Shown here piece after piece: positions 16,117-25,569 of a stretch of 54,560 bases of DNA (position 1 is the first letter of the stretch; every line of letters starts with the position of its first letter). The stretch is from positions 1-54,560 of the forward strand of contig NZ_BSOB01000051.1 of assembly GCF_030160295.1 (NCBI RefSeq), given 5' to 3'. The notes beneath the pieces are model-generated. The model worked only from the letters and a program-made list of their open reading frames with translations, made no database searches and was not told where the DNA came from. The position numbers and the translations under genes were made by a program. The stretch is from Dyella acidisoli. GTDB taxonomy: Bacteria; Pseudomonadota; Gammaproteobacteria; Xanthomonadales; Rhodanobacteraceae.

Positions 16117-18135
16117 TTACGCGTGTTCATCCGGCTGCTTGCCGTTGAACGAGCTCTGCCAATTTTCCGCAGTGCCTCCCTCAAGCTTCTCCGCCATGAA
16201 TGCGTTCGCCAACTGAGCAAGCGTGGAGAGCGCATTGCCGCCATCCGCGCCCAAGGCAATCTTCGGCACGATGGCGATCTGGCCTTCGCGCAAGGCATCG
16301 GTGAATTGCCGGCCTAGATCATTGATCAATTGCATACGTGCACCTTCACCGGTCAACGCGTCCGCCTTGGCGCGAATCGCACTGGCTTCGGCCTTACCCA
16401 CTGATTCCGTCGCAGCGGCCTTGCCTTCGCCCACGGCGATCTGGCGTTTGCGTTCAGCCTCGGCATTGATGTTGATCACTTCTGCTTCCTTCGTCGCTGC
16501 GGCAATCGCAGCGTCGCCTTCGTTCGTCCTGATCTTGACGTTGATTTCGGACTTGGTGAGTTCAGTCTGGATCTGCGTTCTGGCTTGTGCCTCGCGCAAG
16601 GTGCGTTCCTTGATGGCCGCTTGTTGCTGTTGGTCGTAGGTGTCCATCTGTTCCTTCGCCACCTGGCGATCGCGCAACTGGTTGAGGATAGTGTCGATGC
16701 GCTGACCCGAAGCGTCACCTGGGTTGCCGTGCGGCGTACCGATCAGCACTTCCTGCAATTCGAGGTTGTAGGCGGCGAAACGCCCTTGCATATCGATGCT
16801 TGCCTTTTCCTGGATGGCTGAACGTTCCTGCAGCAGTTCGATCAAGGTTTTGGTTTGTCCGGTGTTCTTGAAGTACGCAGAGACCATCGGATCGAGCGTC
16901 TGGTCGACCAGGCGCTTGATGTCGCCGAAACGCTGCACCACCAGTGGTGCCTTGCGGTAGTCGATATGCACGACCACCGACAGCGGCATCAGCGGCTCGA
17001 ACGCATCCTTGGTGATCAGCGCAACCTCGGAGAGGTTCTCGTCGTATTTGTGCGCATTGGTGATTTCCTTCGACCATTTGAGAATGAAGTTGGTGGTCGG
17101 CACGAGTTGGATCTTGCCCGCGTAGGTATTGAAGGCGTATTTGCCCGGCAGCAAGGGTTCCTTCCATACGCCGCGACAACCGTTGTCGACCAGTTCACCA
17201 TGCGAATACCCATCACCGGAACGGTCCGCACCTGCCTTGCCGAAATACGAAACCACGACGCCCACGCTGCCCACCGGCACGATCGTTTTGCGAATGAACT
17301 CCACAGTCCCGAACAAGCGGTTAAGGTAGTAGGTACCTTCCACCAATACCTGGTGCTGGCGACCGCGTCGACCGCCGGCGCGCAGGAAGGCGTTGATGTT
17401 CTGGAAGTTGTTGTGGAAAGTCGCTCGGTTGGCAGGGTCATCGCCGACGCGCGGTGCCACGATTTCATCGGGCGGCAGCACCGGACCATCGTGAATGGTC
17501 ACGACGCCCAGCACGTCCCTCGGGTCTTCGTCCGCGCGTTCGGACTTATCGGTCACACCCGCTACCGATGCATTGCCGCCAATGACGACCGGCATGAAGC
17601 CATTACGCTCGCCCAATACGCGACCCATCTGTTCGATGGTGCCCTTCTCTTCATCCGACAACAGCAAGCCATGTACGCGCGCTGCCGTGATGATCGCAAA
17701 CTGCGCCACGTTGATGGCATGCGTACCCTCACGAATGATCGCGCGTTGCGGACCTTTCTGGCCGCCCGCTTTAAGAAACGCCGCAGCATCTTCCACGCCG
17801 GCATCGACAATCGCGCCGAGCGCCTGGCCGTCCGTCAATTCGTTTCCGTCACGCGCGAAGATGTAGCCGAGCTCGCCCTGCGGAATCGTTACCAGATCAA
17901 CTTTGTGCACACGGAACTGGAACGGAAAGAAGTAATGAAGACCACCGCGTAGAACCTGGGGCTGGAAACCGACTTCGCCTTTCAAGGCAATCAGGCCGTG
18001 GGTAAGCGACGGCGCACCCCATAGCCGCTCGACGATGCCAACGCGGTCGTTGGGAATATAAACGATGGCATTGGACGCAAAGATCAATATCACCAGCATG
18101 ACTACAGTTACTGCAGACGCAATAAGCAAATACAT
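16117..18135 (-). CDS. SPFH/Band 7 (flotillin-like) membrane protein
   Basis: A 672-residue protein with an N-terminal membrane helix (1-22), an SPFH/prohibitin-homology region and a long coiled coil at about 480-620 rich in Ala, Glu and Lys (KEQMDTYDQQQQAAIKERT, NAEAERKRQIAVGEGKAAA), as in flotillin-type scaffolds. An inserted segment at about 95-300 separates the first SPFH strands from the core (IVPVGSVGVVVSYFGKAG). The ATG at 18135 follows AGGGA at suitable spacing; an upstream in-frame start would add 24 residues. Such proteins organise membrane microdomains; partner proteins (NfeD-like) are not nearby. Confidence 0.8.
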   Translation of the reverse strand: MYLLIASAVTVVMLVILIFASNAIVYIPNDRVGIVERLWGAPSLTHGLIALKGEVGFQPQVLRGGLHYFFPFQFRVHKVDLVTIPQGELGYIFARDGNELTDGQALGAIVDAGVEDAAAFLKAGGQKGPQRAIIREGTHAINVAQFAIITAARVHGLLLSDEEKGTIEQMGRVLGERNGFMPVVIGGNASVAGVTDKSERADEDPRDVLGVVTIHDGPVLPPDEIVAPRVGDDPANRATFHNNFQNINAFLRAGGRRGRQHQVLVEGTYYLNRLFGTVEFIRKTIVPVGSVGVVVSYFGKAGADRSGDGYSHGELVDNGCRGVWKEPLLPGKYAFNTYAGKIQLVPTTNFILKWSKEITNAHKYDENLSEVALITKDAFEPLMPLSVVVHIDYRKAPLVVQRFGDIKRLVDQTLDPMVSAYFKNTGQTKTLIELLQERSAIQEKASIDMQGRFAAYNLELQEVLIGTPHGNPGDASGQRIDTILNQLRDRQVAKEQMDTYDQQQQAAIKERTLREAQARTQIQTELTKSEINVKIRTNEGDAAIAAATKEAEVININAEAERKRQIAVGEGKAAATESVGKAEASAIRAKADALTGEGARMQLINDLGRQFTDALREGQIAIVPKIALGADGGNALSTLAQLANAFMAEKLEGGTAENWQSSFNGKQPDEHA

Positions 18136-18725
18136 AATTGTGGGTCCCTGTGAGAAATGAACCTGACACGTGGTCAGGGCCGTAATGCAATGCGCCAAGT
18201 TGTCCATCGGTGAGCTTGGGCCGAGCTTGGCCGCAACCCGGGCTTGCGCCTGGGCTGAAAGTTGAAAAGCGGTTGAGTGATTACGCGCTAAGGGTGTCGT
18301 CGATCACCGGCTCCATCAAGCGAGCCAAGCCGATGCGAATCGTTCGGCGATTGCCAAGTCGTCATAGAAAACGCGATGGATAATGTGCACATGGCGATGA
18401 CCAGGAGCAAACGCACGCTCAGAGTCGTTCACGCTTCAAGTGTGGGTAGGGGGAAGAGAGATGTGCCTGCTAGCTGAAGGCTAAGGCGTAGCTGTCTTTC
18501 GCGGCGCGCCGAAACAAGCAGGACACTGAAAGATGCGGATCATGTTGGCCGGTCGGTTGACCTTGGATGCGCGCATTCTACGCCCGATTTTTTGGGAGTG
18601 GTGTGACGTTATAACGTGCGCCTGCGTGGCGTTGCGACGACAATCGTAGGTTCGGTTAGCGCAGCGTAACCCAACAATGCCGCTTCGAATATGTTGGGTT
18701 ACGCTGCGCTAACCTAACCTACGCC
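18136..18725. other. Intergenic region upstream of the SPFH gene
   Basis: About 590 bases hold no supported gene. The proximal part should carry the SPFH promoter on the minus strand. The distal part ends in the large palindromic repeat at 18645-18723. Confidence 0.5.
18645..18723. repeat. CGTAGGTT-type palindromic repeat
   Basis: CGTAGGTTCGGTTAGCGCAG and its inverted partner CTGCGCTAACCTAACCTACG enclose AACCCAACA...TGTTGGGTT, giving a long imperfect hairpin three bases from the stop of the dipeptidase gene. Related units occur at 47717 and 49468. It probably ends the dipeptidase transcript. Confidence 0.75.
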
Positions 18726-19520
18726 TTACAGCGAAATGTGTCGCACAGGGAAGTCGAAGTACGTGTTTGGATAGGGCTCGTTGTTCAACGTGAAGTGCCA
18801 CCATTCTGTATCGATCGACACGAAGCCTGCATCGACCATCAACGACTGCAACAGCAGACGATTTGCTTTGGCTTGTGCAGAGATATTTTTGAATGATGGG
18901 TGCGATGCCTCGTTGAAGCAGTCGTAACCCGTACCGAAATCCAGGCTGTTATCAGGAACGCGTACAGCCGCCGGTGCGGCACAATCAACCAATGTCGTTT
19001 TCCCGTCTACGCTTGGAATGGTGCTGCCAAGCGGCACGATGGTGAGATCGATCGTGCTGCCGCGGCTATGGCCGGAATGGGCAGCGACATAGCCTTCGTC
19101 GAACAGGCGATCCTTGGGAACGGCGGGATAGAACTCCGCTTTCATTTTCGCGTCGTTTGGATCAGTCGCCCAATGCGCGAAATCGTCGACGGCGCTTTGT
19201 GGGCGATAGCAGTCGTAGGCTTTGAGCGTGAGGCCCATCGGGAGCAGTTTGTCCTCAACCTGTTTCAGCGCAGCGACGGCTGATGCGGTAAGCAGGCATG
19301 CGGGTTCTTCGTAGCCGTGAACTTGGCGGCCGACGAAGTTGTGGCTGGAGAAATACCGCATGTCGAATTGCATCTGCGGGATTGTCTTGCTGACGTCCAC
19401 GATGTCGTGTGGGCGTTGTTTTTCGAGCTTGAAGTTGGTTGGGGCTGCTGCTGCAAAGAAAGAAGCGAATCCAATGGCCATCGCCATGATTGTAACAACG
19501 GTGTATTTCTGGCTTTTCAT
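18726..19520 (-). CDS. VanX-like D-alanyl-D-alanine dipeptidase (M15D), exported
   Basis: A 264-residue zinc peptidase. It has a signal peptide (about 1-28, ending FFAAAAP). The zinc-binding motif is SGHSRGSTID and the catalytic Glu/third ligand is EWWHF, both hallmarks of the VanX/DdpX group; DCYRPQSAV supplies the conserved arginine. It would cleave D-Ala-D-Ala released from peptidoglycan, so in a Gram-negative periplasm the likely role is cell-wall recycling, not vancomycin resistance. The ATG at 19520 immediately precedes the signal peptide. It lies downstream of the propeller-protein gene, separated by a strong hairpin. Confidence 0.85.
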   Translation of the reverse strand: MKSQKYTVVTIMAMAIGFASFFAAAAPTNFKLEKQRPHDIVDVSKTIPQMQFDMRYFSSHNFVGRQVHGYEEPACLLTASAVAALKQVEDKLLPMGLTLKAYDCYRPQSAVDDFAHWATDPNDAKMKAEFYPAVPKDRLFDEGYVAAHSGHSRGSTIDLTIVPLGSTIPSVDGKTTLVDCAAPAAVRVPDNSLDFGTGYDCFNEASHPSFKNISAQAKANRLLLQSLMVDAGFVSIDTEWWHFTLNNEPYPNTYFDFPVRHISL

Positions 19521-19591
19521 GCTGTGATCCAAGCGCGGCGTTTCTTGCTTGATATCACAAATGATGAAACTCACCCGCCAAGCTACTTAAT

Positions 19592-19637
19592 CTTCAGGGT
19601 CGTCATTCCCGCGAAAGCGGGAATGACGACCCTGAAG
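19592..19637. terminator. Perfect 21-bp stem with GAAA loop
   Basis: The stem starts CTTCAGGGTCGTCATTCCCG at 19592, closes with a GAAA tetraloop at 19613-19616, and is a perfect 21-bp duplex built around the GTCATTCC repeat. It lies between the end of the propeller gene (19716) and the start of the dipeptidase gene (19520) and could separate their transcripts. Confidence 0.6.
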
Positions 19638-19665
19638 TATCTACCACACTTCTTCGCAAGATTGA

Positions 19666-19705
19666 CCCCTCACCCCAACCCTCTCCCCGAAGGGGAGAGG
19701 GAGAG
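19666..19705. repeat. CCCTCACCCCAACCCTCTCCCC repeat
   Basis: CCCCTCACCCCAACCCTCTC is followed by the CCCC-GAAG-GGGAGAGG hairpin. It is a canonical copy of the CCTCTCCC family, placed 11 bases past the stop of the propeller gene. Confidence 0.8.
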
Positions 19706-19715
19706 ACGAGTAACA

Positions 19716-20714
19716 TTACTTCCCACTTACCACCAGCAAGGTAAAGCCACTCACCGGCTTGCCCTTCTGCGCAACTTTCGCACCCACGAGGTAAATCGTC
19801 TGCGAATCCGCATCGAGCGCCATGGTACGCGCGCTCTTCATGGTGGGCACATCCGCAAGCTTGGTGTACTGATCGGCCGAATCCTGGCGAATCACGTTCA
19901 ACACGCCCTCTCGGCTGGAGCTGAAGATCTCGTGCCGCTGCGCGTCGTAAGCGGCGGCATCAGGCTCCTTGCTGACGGCAATCTTCGCGACCTGATGGCC
20001 ATCATTCGCATCGGTGACGATCATCCAACCGTTCGCGCAAACGGAGAACAGCCGCTTGTTCACGCTATCCAGCGCCAAACCAGTGGGACCTTCGCAAGGT
20101 GCGAGCGGCCAGGTGTGGAGGACTTTTCCAGCCTTGATGTCGATATGGACCAGTTCGCCTTTGTCTTCGATGTTGACGTACAGATTGCCCTGGCCATCGC
20201 TCGTTGCGAATTCGGGATTGCCGTCAAGCGCAATGGTGGCGAGTTCTTTGCCCTGGGCCGGATCGATGACGCTGATGTTGTTGCTGTCGCCATTCATGGC
20301 CAGCACGTGCTTGGTGGCCGGTTCATAGATGATGGCGTCGGGGTCCTGGCCGCTTACGGGGATGTGGCTGAGCACCTTGAGCGTGTCCAGGTTGATCACG
20401 CTGATGTCATTGCCATGGCCATTGCTTGCATAAGCGCGATGCAGATCCGGCACCAATGCCACACCATGCACGTGTTTCATGCCAGGGATCTCTTGCACCA
20501 GCTTGCCGCTGTTCGCATCGACGACCATGACGCGGTCATCGCGGGCAATGAAGAGGCGATGGGCCGATGCATCCAAGGTCACGTAGTCCCAGCCGCCGGT
20601 GCCGCCGAGTGCGTACTGCTGAGTCACCTTGTAAGTGCTCGCGCTAGGTTCCGCGCTCCAGGCGGGAGCGCTGAGCAAAGCGGCCACGATCAGAGTCCAT
20701 GCGATTTTTTTCAT
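19716..20714 (-). CDS. Exported YVTN-type seven-blade beta-propeller protein
   Basis: A 332-residue protein with a signal peptide (1-22, ending PAWSA) and YVTN/NHL-type repeats such as HRLFIARDDRVMVVDANSG, DISVINLDTLKVL and NISVIDPAQGKELATI. Such periplasmic propellers bind ligands or partner proteins. It lies 52 bases after the histidine kinase gene on the same strand, at the end of a receptor/two-component operon, so an accessory sensing role is plausible. The ATG at 20714 directly precedes the signal sequence; upstream in-frame starts would bury it. Confidence 0.75.
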   Translation of the reverse strand: MKKIAWTLIVAALLSAPAWSAEPSASTYKVTQQYALGGTGGWDYVTLDASAHRLFIARDDRVMVVDANSGKLVQEIPGMKHVHGVALVPDLHRAYASNGHGNDISVINLDTLKVLSHIPVSGQDPDAIIYEPATKHVLAMNGDSNNISVIDPAQGKELATIALDGNPEFATSDGQGNLYVNIEDKGELVHIDIKAGKVLHTWPLAPCEGPTGLALDSVNKRLFSVCANGWMIVTDANDGHQVAKIAVSKEPDAAAYDAQRHEIFSSSREGVLNVIRQDSADQYTKLADVPTMKSARTMALDADSQTIYLVGAKVAQKGKPVSGFTLLVVSGK

Positions 20715-20766
20715 AGTGTTTGCCCTTGACGGTTTTTGTAGAGGGAGACCCGACGCTGCCTTGGCA

Positions 20767-22146
20767 TTACGCGTCTTGTCGATGAGGAAAATCCAGCTGT
20801 ACACGCAAGCCCGGTCCGGCATCACCCAGCGTCAGCACGATATCGTGCAAATCGGCAACTGCAGCAACCAGTGCCAATCCCAAACCACTTCCGCGGGTGC
20901 TGCGCGAGGCATCGAGACGCACGAATCGCTTCAGCACCCTGGTTCGCTCCTGCGCAGGAATGCCAGGGCCTGCGTCCTGCATGACGACCTGACATCCTTG
21001 CTCTGCAGCGACCAACTTGAGGGTAACGGGTGTTCCGATCGGTGTATGGTGCAAAGCGTTTTCGAGCAGATTGACGAACATCTGCGTGAGCAACAGGGCG
21101 TCGCCGCGTACGTTCACGCTGGGCTGTATCTCGGCGCTTAGCACACGCTCCTCGTCTTCCAGCACCGGCCCATAGTCGTCAACCAGACGCGCCAGCAACT
21201 GGGACAGATCGATATCCGTGAAGCCTTCTCGCTGCTGTCGGCTTTCCACTTTGGCAATGCGCAGCATCGCGGCAAACGTGTCCAGTACGCTATCGACATC
21301 CGCCAGGGCGCGCTCACAGGCGTTGCTGTACCCCTCCAGGCTGGTGGCTTCGTCCATCGCAGCTTCCAGCCGCTGGCGCATATGCGTGAGCGGCGTGCGA
21401 AGGTCATGGGCGATGTCATTCGACACCTGGCGCAGACCTTCCACCAGGGTTTGGATGCGCTCGAGCATGCTGTTCAGGGAAACAGCCAGCCGATCGAATT
21501 CGTCGCCACGGCCGGTGATCGAAACGCGCGCAGCAAGATCGCCAGCCGCAATGCGAGAGGCCGCTGCGGCAATCGCTTCCACACGGCGCAGATAGCCGCG
21601 TGCCGTCACCATGCCACCGGCCAGGGCCAACACGACGGCAGCCAATCCCGCCCAGGTGAAGACGCGTTTCAGCAGGGCATCCAGTTCGTCGACACTCGCC
21701 AGATCACGCCCAACCACGAGCGTGCTTCCATCATCCTGTGCAGCGCCGTAGACCAGAATGCGGCGCACCGCATCTTTACCGCTGCGAAGTCCCTCATGCT
21801 GCTCGATCGTGCTCCAGCCGACGGCCGGCTCTTCCCGGATATCCCCAACGACCAGCGTGCGGCGGGCGTCGAACAAGCTGTAGTCGTAGGCGCCCCTGGG
21901 TACCTGCGCAAGCGATCGTTGTATGGAAGCGGCACGCTGGGCAGGCGGATGGGCAATCACTTCGCCGAACTCGTCGATGATGGTCTGACGCAGTTGATTT
22001 TCGATGTAGTGGCGGGCGGCGAACCATGAAACGAGAAAGAGCGTCAAGGCCATCAATGCGAACATCAACGCCTGTATGACAGCCAGTCGAAATGCAGCAC
22101 TGCGCACCATGCGTGCGCCGACATGGACGTTCAAGCCCAAGGGCAT
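20767..22146 (-). CDS. Sensor histidine kinase of an OmpR-type two-component system
   Basis: A 459-residue inner-membrane kinase. It has a transmembrane helix at about 20-42, a periplasmic domain of about 120 residues, a second helix at about 165-187, and HAMP at about 188-240. The HisKA domain contains the phosphoacceptor in SNDIAHDLRTPLT; the ATPase has N-box NLLENALHHTP, G1 DAGPGIP and G2 GSGLGLAL. All catalytic boxes are intact. Its ATG abuts the stop of the response-regulator gene (TGAATG), so the pair is translationally coupled. The signal may relate to the ligand of the adjacent TonB-dependent receptor; that is inference from gene order. Confidence 0.9.
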   Translation of the reverse strand: MPLGLNVHVGARMVRSAAFRLAVIQALMFALMALTLFLVSWFAARHYIENQLRQTIIDEFGEVIAHPPAQRAASIQRSLAQVPRGAYDYSLFDARRTLVVGDIREEPAVGWSTIEQHEGLRSGKDAVRRILVYGAAQDDGSTLVVGRDLASVDELDALLKRVFTWAGLAAVVLALAGGMVTARGYLRRVEAIAAAASRIAAGDLAARVSITGRGDEFDRLAVSLNSMLERIQTLVEGLRQVSNDIAHDLRTPLTHMRQRLEAAMDEATSLEGYSNACERALADVDSVLDTFAAMLRIAKVESRQQREGFTDIDLSQLLARLVDDYGPVLEDEERVLSAEIQPSVNVRGDALLLTQMFVNLLENALHHTPIGTPVTLKLVAAEQGCQVVMQDAGPGIPAQERTRVLKRFVRLDASRSTRGSGLGLALVAAVADLHDIVLTLGDAGPGLRVQLDFPHRQDA

Positions 22147-22830
22147 TCAGTGCCCCTGCTTCAGGGATAGCGTGTAGCCTTCGCCTCTCACCGTGCGGAT
22201 GATGCGCGGACCGAAATCCCGCTCTATCTTGCCGCGAAGCCGGCAGACGTGTGTGTCGACCAGGTTCGTATGCGGCGACGATTGAAAGCCCCATACGTGC
22301 TCGAGCAGCATGCTGCGCGTGATGATTTCGCCAGCGTGCAACGCAAAATATTTCAGGAGATCCCATTCACGTGGTTGCAAGTGGATCTGCTTTCCGGCAC
22401 GAAAAACCCTTTGCATGATCAGGTCGAGTTCCAGATCGCCCAGGCGCAACAGCGTCATCGTGTTCGCATGGGCACTTCGACGGGAGATCGCGTTGAGCCG
22501 TGCGATCAGTTCACTCAAAGCGAAGGGCTTGCCTAGATAATCATCTGCACCGGCCTCCATGCCATCGATGCGCGCATCCACATCACCGAGCGCGGTAAGC
22601 ATGAGCACACGTGCTTGTGTGCCGCAGCTGCGAAGCTTTTTCAGCACGCTCATTCCATCGAGCGCAGGGAGCATCCGGTCGAGCACGATCACATCGTAAT
22701 CGTGCTCGCAGGCGCGCAGCAGGCCATCCTGGCCATCGCCGCTCTCGTCCACCGCGTGCCCCTTCGCGCGCAGACCCGAGGAGACGTACGTCCTCGTGTC
22801 GATATCGTCTTCGACCAGCAAAATTCTCAT
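22147..22830 (-). CDS. OmpR/PhoB-family response regulator
   Basis: A 227-residue regulator. The receiver domain has the acidic pocket VEDD (6-9), phospho-acceptor D51 in VIVLDRMLP and a conserved lysine in LGKPF. The winged-helix DNA-binding domain occupies about 130-225 (LQPREWDLLKYFALHAGEI, THVCRLRGKIERDFG). It lies 78 bases after the TonB-dependent receptor gene and directly before its kinase. It probably controls the receptor operon. Confidence 0.92.
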   Translation of the reverse strand: MRILLVEDDIDTRTYVSSGLRAKGHAVDESGDGQDGLLRACEHDYDVIVLDRMLPALDGMSVLKKLRSCGTQARVLMLTALGDVDARIDGMEAGADDYLGKPFALSELIARLNAISRRSAHANTMTLLRLGDLELDLIMQRVFRAGKQIHLQPREWDLLKYFALHAGEIITRSMLLEHVWGFQSSPHTNLVDTHVCRLRGKIERDFGPRIIRTVRGEGYTLSLKQGH

Positions 22831-22908
22831 GACAGCTTTCTCGGGGCGATACGCTTGGCTTGATCACACGATCCAGTGGGCGAGGCTAAGCCACCTCGCC
22901 CCGCCCGG

Positions 22909-25569
22909 TCAAAACTGGAAGCGGATGCCTGTCAGGTACGTCACATCGTAGAACTCGCGCTGGATCGGACGGCTGGGATTTCCCTGGTAGAACGCATGCG
23001 GCGTATTCAGCAGGTTCTTGACGGCGAAGTAGATGGACCAATTCGACGGAAATTCATAGCTCGCGTCGAAATCCATCGACGTACGCGAGGCATTGAAGAC
23101 GTCACTGCTGCGGTCGGTGCCGATCGCGAACAGGTCCGACGAGACCGAGTAGGCGGCCAGGTTCAACGAAAGGCCGTAGCGCTTATAGAACAACGACGCG
23201 TTCCAGGTGTTCTTCGACGTGGACGGCAGCAGCGAGTACTCGCCCGGACGGATTTCGAAGCGCGAATCCACCCAGGTGTAGTTGGCGCCGGCGCCCAGGC
23301 CCATCAGCCAATCCGGCAAGCCTTGGAACTGCTGGTTCCAGTTCAATTCCAGGCCGCGCGCGTAGGACGGACCGGCGTTCTTGAATGTGTACACGCGCAA
23401 GGGCTGCGAGTTGCCTGGGAAGAGGCTGTTGTCGAACGCCTGCGTGGTCTGGATGGGAACGATGTAGTTCGAGATTTCCTTGTCGAACACGCCCACGGAC
23501 ACGATGCCCGCGCCCGGGAGGTACTTCTCGAAGCTCGCATCGACGCTATTGGCGGTCGCCGGCTTGAGGCTGGGGTTGCCCGTCTGGACGATGCCCGAGC
23601 CCAGGTCGACCGACAGCGACGGATTGGACTGGTTGAAACCAGGGCGCGCGATGGTGGACGAGTAGGCCACGCGCGCGACCATGTCATCACCCAGGTCGTA
23701 GCGGAACTGCAGGCTGGGGAAAACGTTGTGATAGTTGTGCCGGGTGTTGACCGGGTTGGCGAAGGGGCTGCCCGAGGCATCCACGCCGGCCGAGAACGCA
23801 TTGCTCCGGTCGCGTGTCTCTTCGTAACGCACACCACCGAGGATGCCGAGGTTGCCGTACGTGCCCAGGTATTCACCGTAGCCGGCGTAGATATCTTCGT
23901 GCTCGTCCAGGAATTGCTGCTGCGCGCTCAGTATTTCATTTGCGCCGATCGTGCCGTAACCGAAGATCTGCTGCAGCACGCTCGGGGCGATATCCACGCC
24001 GTTCTGGTAGATGCCGCCGTAATAACTCTCGTAGCCGCCGTTACCCGTCACCTGCGACATCGGAATCGGCGTGGTAGCGACGTTGTACGGCTGTGAGTTG
24101 GTCTGCTTGTGGCGTTGGCGAACGCTGAGGCCAAAATTGAGCGACTGGTCGGACAGGCTGCCCCAGTTCACCGGCGTCTTGGAATTGATGGCGTAGGTCC
24201 ATTCGCGATCGAAGTTGTAGGCCGTGCTGTTATTGATCGCCGTCAACGTGTAATTGGCCGGATCCAGATAACCGGGCAGGCCAGTGATCGTATACACCGG
24301 CACATGGCCCGGCCCGGTATTGTTGTAGGTAATCAAGCCCTGCGCGCCAGCCGGCGCATTGTAAGTAAAGGTGGAGTTGTAGTCGTACGGCTTCTTGTAG
24401 GTGCCTTCCACATACGCCACGTGATAGTCAATGCTCGTATCGCCTATCTCGTTCTGGCCGCCCAACATGTAGAAATGCTCTTTGGAAGTTTCCTGCTCGT
24501 CGCGCAGCGACTTGGTGATGGCGGTAGAAGAATTCAGCGTATCCTGCAACTGGCCATTCGGCAGGATGGTGGTGTTGCCGTCCGGGAACACGTCGAAGTA
24601 CTGGCGCTCGTAGTACTCCGTATAACCCGCCTCGAACGCGCGGAAGTACCACTGGTTTTCGTCGTCGAGCTTGTAGCCCATGTCCACCGCATAGCCGTGG
24701 CGCTGGCGATGCAGCTCGTAGTCGCGCTGCTCGATGTCGTTCACCGCCTGATACGGATGTGCGCTGTCATTGAAATAGGCGGGCTCTACGTCATCGATGC
24801 CGCGCCCATCGTTGTGCTTGGAGGCGGTCACGCTGATCCAGAAATTATTGAAGCGGCCACCGCCGGTGAGCGAGAAGTTGGTCACACCGGTGCCTCGGAG
24901 CGGTTCATAACCGCCGCCTACGTCGCCTTCAAGAAAGCTGCCCTGTTCTTCCGGTGCCGTCTTGGGCAGCACTTCGATGGTGCCGCCCAGTGCTTCGGCA
25001 TCCTGGCTCGGCAGGTTGGACTTGGTGACCTTGATCGCGCCGATGAAGCCGGTGGGAATAGAGTCGAGTGCCACGCCGCGATAGCCACCGAAGGGCGATG
25101 CATTGTTGGTGGGCAACAGGCGCACGCCGGCGTACGTCGTGCTGTTCAAGTCCGCATCGAAGCCGCGGATGTTGACGTAACGGCCTTCGCCTTCGTCCGT
25201 TTCCAAGGAGATGCCTGGGATGCGCCGCACTGCTTCGGCCGTATTCACGTCCGGCAGAGAGCGAATTTCATCGCCCGTACGTATGTTGATCAGGTTCGGC
25301 GCGTTCTGCTGGGTTGCGCGCGCCTCTTCTTCCGTCGTGCGCGGCGCCACGACATGCACGCCTTGCAGATCCTTCACCTTTTTCTTTTCGTTCGCTTCGT
25401 CGCTATCGGTTGCCGCCGAGGGTGCGGAAGCACTGGTGTCTGCGGTCGGTCCGTGATCGCCAGCCGAAGGCACGCTTTGGGCCCACACGGCAGCCGGCGC
25501 ACATAGCGCACCGAGACTCATGGAAATCGCGTAGCAGAGCAACGCCTTGCGTAGAGATGAAGATTGCAT
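22909..25569 (-). CDS. TonB-dependent outer-membrane receptor
   Basis: An 886-residue receptor. It has a signal peptide (about 1-30, ending AAVWAQ), then a low-complexity stretch and the conserved start of the plug, V-V-A-P-R, with SLPDVNTAEAVRRIPGISLE, RYVNIRGFDADLNST and EALGGTIEVLPKT. The rest is a 22-strand beta-barrel ending with the aromatic terminus YLTGIRFQF. The plug style (D-V-N-T-A-E-A-V-R-R-I-P-G) matches receptors that xanthomonads use for carbohydrates or peptides rather than classical siderophore receptors. GAGG before the ATG at 25569 supports this start; in-frame sequence upstream is not signal-like. It is first in a co-directional group with the two-component system. Confidence 0.9.
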   Translation of the reverse strand: MQSSSLRKALLCYAISMSLGALCAPAAVWAQSVPSAGDHGPTADTSASAPSAATDSDEANEKKKVKDLQGVHVVAPRTTEEEARATQQNAPNLINIRTGDEIRSLPDVNTAEAVRRIPGISLETDEGEGRYVNIRGFDADLNSTTYAGVRLLPTNNASPFGGYRGVALDSIPTGFIGAIKVTKSNLPSQDAEALGGTIEVLPKTAPEEQGSFLEGDVGGGYEPLRGTGVTNFSLTGGGRFNNFWISVTASKHNDGRGIDDVEPAYFNDSAHPYQAVNDIEQRDYELHRQRHGYAVDMGYKLDDENQWYFRAFEAGYTEYYERQYFDVFPDGNTTILPNGQLQDTLNSSTAITKSLRDEQETSKEHFYMLGGQNEIGDTSIDYHVAYVEGTYKKPYDYNSTFTYNAPAGAQGLITYNNTGPGHVPVYTITGLPGYLDPANYTLTAINNSTAYNFDREWTYAINSKTPVNWGSLSDQSLNFGLSVRQRHKQTNSQPYNVATTPIPMSQVTGNGGYESYYGGIYQNGVDIAPSVLQQIFGYGTIGANEILSAQQQFLDEHEDIYAGYGEYLGTYGNLGILGGVRYEETRDRSNAFSAGVDASGSPFANPVNTRHNYHNVFPSLQFRYDLGDDMVARVAYSSTIARPGFNQSNPSLSVDLGSGIVQTGNPSLKPATANSVDASFEKYLPGAGIVSVGVFDKEISNYIVPIQTTQAFDNSLFPGNSQPLRVYTFKNAGPSYARGLELNWNQQFQGLPDWLMGLGAGANYTWVDSRFEIRPGEYSLLPSTSKNTWNASLFYKRYGLSLNLAAYSVSSDLFAIGTDRSSDVFNASRTSMDFDASYEFPSNWSIYFAVKNLLNTPHAFYQGNPSRPIQREFYDVTYLTGIRFQF

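Noticed and set aside
18726-19520. VanX-like gene considered as vancomycin resistance
   Set aside because: No vanH/vanA-type ligase genes are present, the protein has a signal peptide, and such dipeptidases serve cell-wall turnover in Gram-negative bacteria.
19317-20729. 470-codon open frame on the plus strand
   Set aside because: Antisense to the propeller protein and running through a repeat and the 21-bp hairpin; no recognisable domain.
24109-25506. 465-codon open frame on the plus strand
   Set aside because: Antisense to the TonB-dependent receptor, which has full domain support. High GC makes such shadows long.
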